In this document: in pieces, positions 59,368 to 64,000 of the stretch | Layout: each line of letters starts with the position of its first letter | How positions within the stretch are numbered: the first letter of the stretch is position 1 | Assembly: GCA_022702705.1 (NCBI GenBank) | Contig: CM040421.1 | Coordinates: forward strand, 72,720,121-72,784,120 | Source of the DNA: Papilionanthe hookeriana x Papilionanthe teres | Taxonomy: Eukaryota > Streptophyta > Magnoliopsida > Asparagales > Orchidaceae | Direction of reading: 5' to 3' | DNA: 64,000 bases | Program-made: the position numbers and the translations under genes | The notes under the pieces: generated by a model | What the model was told of the DNA's origin: nothing | The model's database searches: none | What the model saw: only the letters and a program-made list of their open reading frames with translations

Positions 59368-59530
59368 GGCGAGATCGAGCCCACCGACGGTGAGATCATA
59401 AGCAGAATTTTTGAAGGATTTGCAACTACCTCGCCGACAGCGAGCCCGAGCCCGCTGACGGCGACATCGCGTGGTTTGGAGACCTTCTAGAAGCCCCGCT
59501 GACGGCGAGGTCGTTTTTCGCCGACGGCGA
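59368..59530. repeat. GC-rich short-word cluster in E4 LTR
   Basis: Repeats of GACGGCGAG, GCCGACAGCGAG and GCTGACGGCGAC in an otherwise AT-rich LTR, 80-240 bp upstream of the TATA box. Confidence 0.8.
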
Positions 59531-59610
59531 GACTGTTCAAAATGCCCGATACATTGAACACGGACGCTTTTGAAGAGGTGTTTAAGCACCCCTTGGACCT
59601 TTGTCTACCT

Positions 59611-59620
59611 CTATAAATAG
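59611..59620 (+). promoter_or_regulatory. TATA box of the E4 LTR
   Basis: CTATAAATAG is a near-perfect plant TATA box, 430 bp into the LTR, with GC-rich words upstream. Transcription would start about 30 bp downstream (inference). Confidence 0.7.
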
Positions 59621-60680
59621 AGGACGAATTTTAGTATGTTGTGTGTACTATTTTAGGAGTCTTAGAGTATTCTATTAGTGTGCTTTTGAGTTTAAGTTAA
59701 AGTTTAGTGTGAGTAAGTGTAAGTAGTGAGTTAAGAACTGTGTTGTACTAGAAGGAAAAGTCAAAGGAACTTCAAGGAGTCTGCATGGGGAGGAAATTGA
59801 GATAAGTATATTTGTTTATTGTTTTTAACTTTAAATGAAATCCATGCTTTGTTTAATTCCCATGCATTCTGAGTAGTTTTCTTAGTCTTTCTCCTTGTTT
59901 ATGAAATTATGTGAATTGATGAAATTAAATAGAAGTGCCTAATGTATTAAAATAAATTGTGATATTCTTTTACTTATAACTTAATATACTTTCAATCTGG
60001 CCAATTGATTTGTTAAAATATGTTGAATTATCAACTATAGTAAAGATTACATCCAATATTCAGGGAAGTCAAAAGCCTTGGAAGTAGGGTGCAAATAAAT
60101 AGGGAAGTATTATTTACCGGATGTAGAATTTGACATTTTAGTGTGACAAACTAAAATATTCAATTTGGTCCTATTGTTTGAGAGCTGAAGTGTAGATGTT
60201 AGCCCTCGGGCGAGGGGAACGTGGGAGCTACGAAGTGGCGGTCGGTATCCTCCCGGCCCTAGCCACAGATTCAGTAATCAAGCATAGGACTAGTCAATGT
60301 TCTTTGCACCTGGTCCAAAGTGTAAAGAATAGGAATGCTCCTATTTTTCACAATACAATTAAAGATAATATTTGAATTCATCATTCACTTAAGTTTCTAA
60401 AACATGGGGAAATATATGTTATTTAAAATCTTTAAATTAACTTTATTTAAAGCATTAGTTTACTATAGATCACTTTAGTTAAGTATTCTAAATTCCGTAT
60501 ACTATATTAGTAAGTAAATCCTTTAAATTTAGCTGTTACAAATCTAGTAAACTTCTCTGTGGGATCGATAACCAGGACTCCACTAGAGGCCTGTATTACT
60601 TGATACGATACATATACTTGCGTAGAATCCACATTATACATTCCATCATAAAATCAAATATATATATATATATTAAAGTG

Positions 60681-60705
60681 GGATCAAGTTTTTGGTACCG
60701 TTGCT
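60681..60705 (+). other. PBS-like upstream copy
   Basis: GGATCAAGTTTTTGGTACCG followed by TTGC resembles the true primer site region about 48 bp downstream, with a decayed core. It may be an ancient duplication of the LTR-PBS joint. Confidence 0.6.
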
Positions 60706-60741
60706 ATTTTTGTAAACATTAAAAAATGGGTCAAGTTTTTT

Positions 60742-60759
60742 TGGCGCCGTTGCCGGGGA
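60742..60759 (+). other. E4 primer-binding site (tRNA-Asp type)
   Basis: TGGCGCCGTTGCCGGGGA, an 18-base match to the complement of plant tRNA-Asp 3' ends as I know them; typical of Athila. Confidence 0.88.
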
Positions 60760-60816
60760 AGTAAAGAAATTATTCTAGAGTAACGGACTATTTTAAAATT
60801 TATTTTACAAAATTGT

Positions 60817-62700
60817 ATGCGTAAATTTGGAAACGAAAATTTAATACCTTACGATTCGAAATTAGAGCGTACAATTAAAAGAATTAGAAAACAAAAAAGA
60901 GAAATTATAAATTTAACACAAATGACGAATATTCACGAAAATGAAAATATCAATCAACGAGAGACCATTAAGAGATTATGCCAACCCTACATTAGATGAA
61001 ATTCATTTAACTATTCAAAACCACGATGTAGCTCGCTAACTCATTTGAACTGAAACCTGCAATTATCCAAATGGTACAAAACAATCAATTTAGTGGTTCA
61101 CCTACTGAAGATCCTAATTTACATCTTGCTAGTTTTTTATAACTATCTGCTACTTTCAGATATGAAGGAGTATCTAACGATGCTATTGGACTTAGACTTT
61201 TTCCTTTTTCTTTAAGGGATAAGGCTAAAATGTGGTTAAATTCATTAGCACCTGGATCTATTAAAACTTGGGGAGAGTTATCCCAAGTTATCACAAAAAT
61301 TTCTATCCAAATATTTTCCACCATCTAAAACTGTTAAGCTTAGAAATGATATAACTTCTTTTAGTCAGTTTGATGGAGAATCAGTATATGAAGCTTGGGA
61401 GAGATTTAAAGAAATTCTTAGGAAATGCCCACATAATGCGTTACCAGATTGGTTAATTATTCAAACTTTCTATAATGGATTAGTAGGATCTCTTAGATCA
61501 ATCATCGATGCTGCTGCTTGGAGGATCATTAATGTCAAAACCATTTGATGAAGCCTATGCACTAATCGAAGAAATGGCTACCAATAATTTTTGATGGCTA
61601 GTGAGAGAATAAATCCAGAAAAGATAGCCGGTATTCATGAAAATGATGCAATATCTATGTTAGCTTCGCAAATCGCTGTTATATCTAAAAAATTAGATCA
61701 TTTTGGAATGAATTACTCTCCAAGCTATATTAGAAGAAAACTCATCTGGACAACTTATAGAATCTCAACCTTCATATGAAACTATGAATGCTATTAATAA
61801 CAGACCCAATAATCCTTATGCGAACTATTATAATCCTGGATGGAAAAATCATCCTAATTTTAATTGGAATAATAATACAACTAATCAACCATGGATGAAC
61901 AACATAACAAAACCATTAGGAAATCCCTCTGACCAAGGAAATTCTAATTATAAACCTAGTTATCTACCTGGATTTAATAATAATAACTCTCAATTTAAAG
62001 ATAAGAAAATATCTATAGAAGAATTAATATTAAATATGGGTCAACATTTACAAAATCAAGGAAATCAATTACAAAATCAAGGAAATCAATTACAAATACA
62101 AGGAAACCAATTACAAAATCAAGGAACAGCTATTAAAAATATTGAAACTCAACTTGGACATATCGCTACCACGCTTAATAATAGAATACCAGGAACATTT
62201 CCTAGTAATGTTGAAATAAATCTCAAAGACAAAGGAAAGGAACAAATTAAAGTGATACAATTACGAAGTGAAAAAGAATTAAAACCTCGAATTCAGAAAG
62301 AACTTGAAAGTTAAAAAGAGGAAGTGGAAATCGAAAAGGAAAAGAATCAACAAGATCCGAACTTAGAAAATCCTTTAATACCAATGAAAATTTCTGTTGA
62401 AAACCTCCACCACCATTTCCTCAATGTCTAAATCAACATAAAAAAGATAAATAGTTTGCTAAATTCCTTGAAATTCTGAAGAAATTAACAATAAATATTC
62501 CTTTCGTAGAAGCTTTAGAACAGAAGCCAAACTATGTAAAATTCATGAAAGATATTTTAAATAAAAAAAAGAAAATTTACCGATAATGAAACGGTCGCAC
62601 TTAGTGAAGAGTATAGTGCTATTATTCAAAAAAAGCTTCCTGAGAAATTAAAAGATCCTGGTAATTTCACTATACCCTGCGCTATTGGAGAAAAATTCTA
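60817..62700 (+). pseudogene. E4 gag
   Basis: MRKFGNENLIPYDSKLERTI opens the N-terminus. A frame change near 60965 leads to LRDYANPTLDEIHLTIQNHD, then a second small shift, GSPTEDPNLHLASF (stop), FPFSLRDKAKMWLNSLAPGS, KLRNDITSFSQFDGESVYEA, FKEILRKCPHNALPDWLI and GGSLMSKPFDEAYALIEEMA. The tail has NNRPNNPYANYYNPGWKN, a QGNQLQN repeat (62040-62130) and PFVEALEQKPNYVKFMKDIL. It makes the particle shell in intact relatives. At least three shifts and two stops. Confidence 0.9.
62040..62130 (+). repeat. 21-bp in-frame repeat in gag (QGNQLQN)
   Basis: Four tandem units of about 21 bp around GGAAATCAATTACAAAATCA encode a Gln/Asn heptad. Related but fewer or decayed units are seen in E2 (40020-40100) and E5-like gag (52850-52880). 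Confidence 0.85.
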
Positions 62701-63376
62701 TAGAAAAGCTTTGTGTGACTTAGGAGCAAGCATCAATCTAATGCCTCTATCAATTTTTAAGAGATTAGGATTGGGAGAAATTTCACCTACTTCGGTAACC
62801 CTTCAGTTAGCTGATCGTTCTGTTACATATCCTAAGGGAGTTATTGAAGATGTTTTAGTAAAAGTGGATAAATTTATCTTCCCTGTAGATTTTATTGTTC
62901 TAGATATGGAAGAAGATAAAGAAATTCCTATCATCTTAGGAAGACCATTTTTAGACACTGGGAAAGCTATGATTGATGTTCAGAAAGGAGAATTAACTAT
63001 GAGAGTAAATGACCAAAAAGTTACTTTTAATATTGCTAAATCAATGAAATATTCTGCGCTAGAAAAAGATGATGAGTGTTTTCGAATGGAAGTACTCGAT
63101 CATTTACAAAAAGAACATTTTAAGGAATATTATGAAGAAAAATTAGAAAAAGAAAATACTGAATTAATTGAAAAAGCTGATATAAATGAAGAACTAGACT
63201 ATATTCAAGAGAAATTTGAATTTTTGGATAATACAGAAAACACTGAAAAAAATATAGTTCCATCGATTATTAAACCTCACGAACTTGAGTTAAAAATGTT
63301 ACCTAATCATTTGAAATATGCTTACTTAGGTAATTCTTCAACTCTACCAGATTATTATTTCGTCCGAATTAAATGA
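62690..63376 (+). CDS. E4 aspartic protease and RT linker
   Basis: The frame is open to 63376. KALCDLGASINLMPLSIFKR carries the DLGA active site of Athila proteases, followed by LQLADRSVTYPKGVIEDVLV, FPVDFIVLDMEEDKEIPIIL and GRPFLDTGKAMIDVQKGEL, the full retropepsin fold. After residue ~130 comes an acidic Glu/Lys-rich linker ending HELELKMLPNHLKYAYLGN, which leads into RT in relatives. Part of a gag-pol polyprotein; it is not an independent gene, so the first ATG at 62711 is only a convenient start. Active-site residues look intact. Confidence 0.9.
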   Translation, partial: EKFYRKALCDLGASINLMPLSIFKRLGLGEISPTSVTLQLADRSVTYPKGVIEDVLVKVDKFIFPVDFIVLDMEEDKEIPIILGRPFLDTGKAMIDVQKGELTMRVNDQKVTFNIAKSMKYSALEKDDECFRMEVLDHLQKEHFKEYYEEKLEKENTELIEKADINEELDYIQEKFEFLDNTENTEKNIVPSIIKPHELELKMLPNHLKYAYLGNSSTLPDYYFVRIK

Positions 63377-63606
63377 ATATCAAGAACAAAAAACTTTTAG
63401 ATACCTTAAAAAATATAAGAAAACTTTTGGTTAGACTTTAGCGGATATTAAAGGAATTAGTCCTTCGATACTGTATGCACGGAATTATTTTAGATAATGA
63501 ACATAAGCCTCAAAGTAGATCCCCAAAGGACATTAAACCCGATAATGAAAGAAGTAGTCAAGAAAGAAATTTTAAAATGGTTATTTAATGGTATTATATA
63601 TCCTAT
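63377..63606 (+). pseudogene. decayed linker to RT
   Basis: Fragments of the RT N-terminal region in changing frames (TLADIKGISPSILYARNYF). Stops and a frame change separate protease from RT. Confidence 0.6.
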
Positions 63607-64000
63607 TCTGACAGTGCTTGGGTAAGCTCAATTCACTGTGTGCCTAAGAAAGGAGGAGTGACCGTAAAAGCTAATGAAAATAATGATCTTATCCCTATAA
63701 GACAAGTTACTGGATGGCGAATATGTATTGATTATAGAAAATTAAACGCAGCCACCAGGAAAGATCACTTCCCTTTACCATTTCTAGATCAGATGTTAAA
63801 TAGATTAGCCGGACATAAGTATTTTTGTTTCTTAGATGGATACATCGGTTATCATCAAATACAAATTGCTCCTGAGGATCAAAAGAAAACTACATTTACT
63901 AGTCCTTATGGAACTTTTGCTTTTCGAAGGATGCCTTTTGGATTATGTAATGCACCTGCAACATTCCAGAGATGTATGATGTCTCTATTTAGTAAATTAA
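63607..64000 (+). CDS. E4 reverse transcriptase, 5' part (runs off the window)
   Basis: Open frame to the window end. SDSAWVSSIHCVPKKGGVTV, GWRICIDYRKLNAATRKDHF, PLPFLDQMLNRLAGHKYF, FLDGYIGYHQIQIAPEDQKK, TTFTSPYGTFAFRRMPFGLC and NAPATFQRCMM are the standard RT fingers and palm motifs of Athila. The first catalytic Asp (FLDGY) is present; YVDD would lie beyond 64000. Whether the rest is intact cannot be seen. Confidence 0.92.

Larger units (their letters stand above)
59182..60686 (+). repeat. E4 5' LTR (about 1.5 kb)
   Basis: Starts TGATCACAG and ends GGGATCA if the first PBS-like site is used as border; it could extend to 60733. Holds the shared block GATCGATAACCAGGACTCCA (60564-60583), a TATA box and a GC-rich cluster (59368-59530) with four or more CCGACGGCGAG or CTGACGGCGA words. 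No gene is seen. Confidence 0.85.
59182..64000 (+). mobile_element. Athila-like retrotransposon E4, 5' part
   Basis: 5' LTR, PBS, gag, protease and the first part of RT, running off the right edge. It is inserted into accessory ORF A of E3. Fewer stops than E2, so it is likely the youngest Athila copy here, but gag and the protease-RT joint still carry shifts. Confidence 0.92.

Overview
This window is plant nuclear heterochromatin made almost entirely of nested LTR retrotransposons. I find no intact host gene, tRNA, rRNA or CRISPR array. The elements belong to two Ty3/gypsy lineages restricted to plants: Athila-like (tRNA-Asp type primer site, DLGAS protease, plant-transposon-type accessory ORFs) and Tat/Ogre-like (very long LTRs, extra ORF before gag, second archaeal-type RNase H). 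A captured fragment of a plant ALKBH9/10-type oxygenase fits the same picture. A large-genome flowering plant, probably a eudicot, is my inference; the species cannot be told from the sequence.

Layout. 1-1017 is a degenerate ~39-bp tandem repeat. At 1018 the 5' LTR of an old Athila-like element (E2, + strand) begins. It is split by a complete Ogre-like element at 1210-27954 (- strand, 26.7 kb), with LTRs of about 7.06 kb and a perfect 5-bp target duplication GGCGC. On the minus strand its internal region reads PBS, ORF1, gag, protease, RT-RNase H, aRNase H, integrase, an extra ORF ending in an AlkB-type (ALKBH9/10-like) oxygenase domain, an 82-bp tandem array, PPT. All its genes carry frameshifts or stops.

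E2 resumes at 27955-29367 (rest of its LTR), followed by PBS and gag. The gag is interrupted by an antisense Athila LTR with leader sequence (29990-31870) and then by a solo Ogre-like LTR (32189-39621, TSD AGTAT). E2 continues with gag, a protease remnant and an integrase (RT and RNase H are deleted), a second solo Ogre-like LTR (42297-49298, TSD AGTTG), and an accessory ORF (ORF A) at 49684-50745.

51262-59181 is a jumble of Athila pieces. It holds an antisense LTR fragment fused to a sense gag fragment, then a minus-strand element (E3) with its LTR, PPT and two tandem paralogous accessory ORFs (B and A). E3 is cut at 59181 by the youngest-looking Athila element (E4, + strand). E4 shows its 5' LTR, a PBS with an upstream PBS-like copy, gag, protease and the first part of RT, and runs off the window at 64000.

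Most notable points: (1) an m6A-demethylase-like oxygenase domain carried on the coding strand of the Ogre-like element, with all metal and 2-oxoglutarate residues still readable; (2) GC-rich inverted-repeat words that differ between Athila elements but appear shared within an element between the LTR promoter region and the spacers beside its accessory ORFs; (3) tandem duplicated accessory ORFs; (4) a promoter lying 2.2-2.4 kb into the 7-kb LTR.
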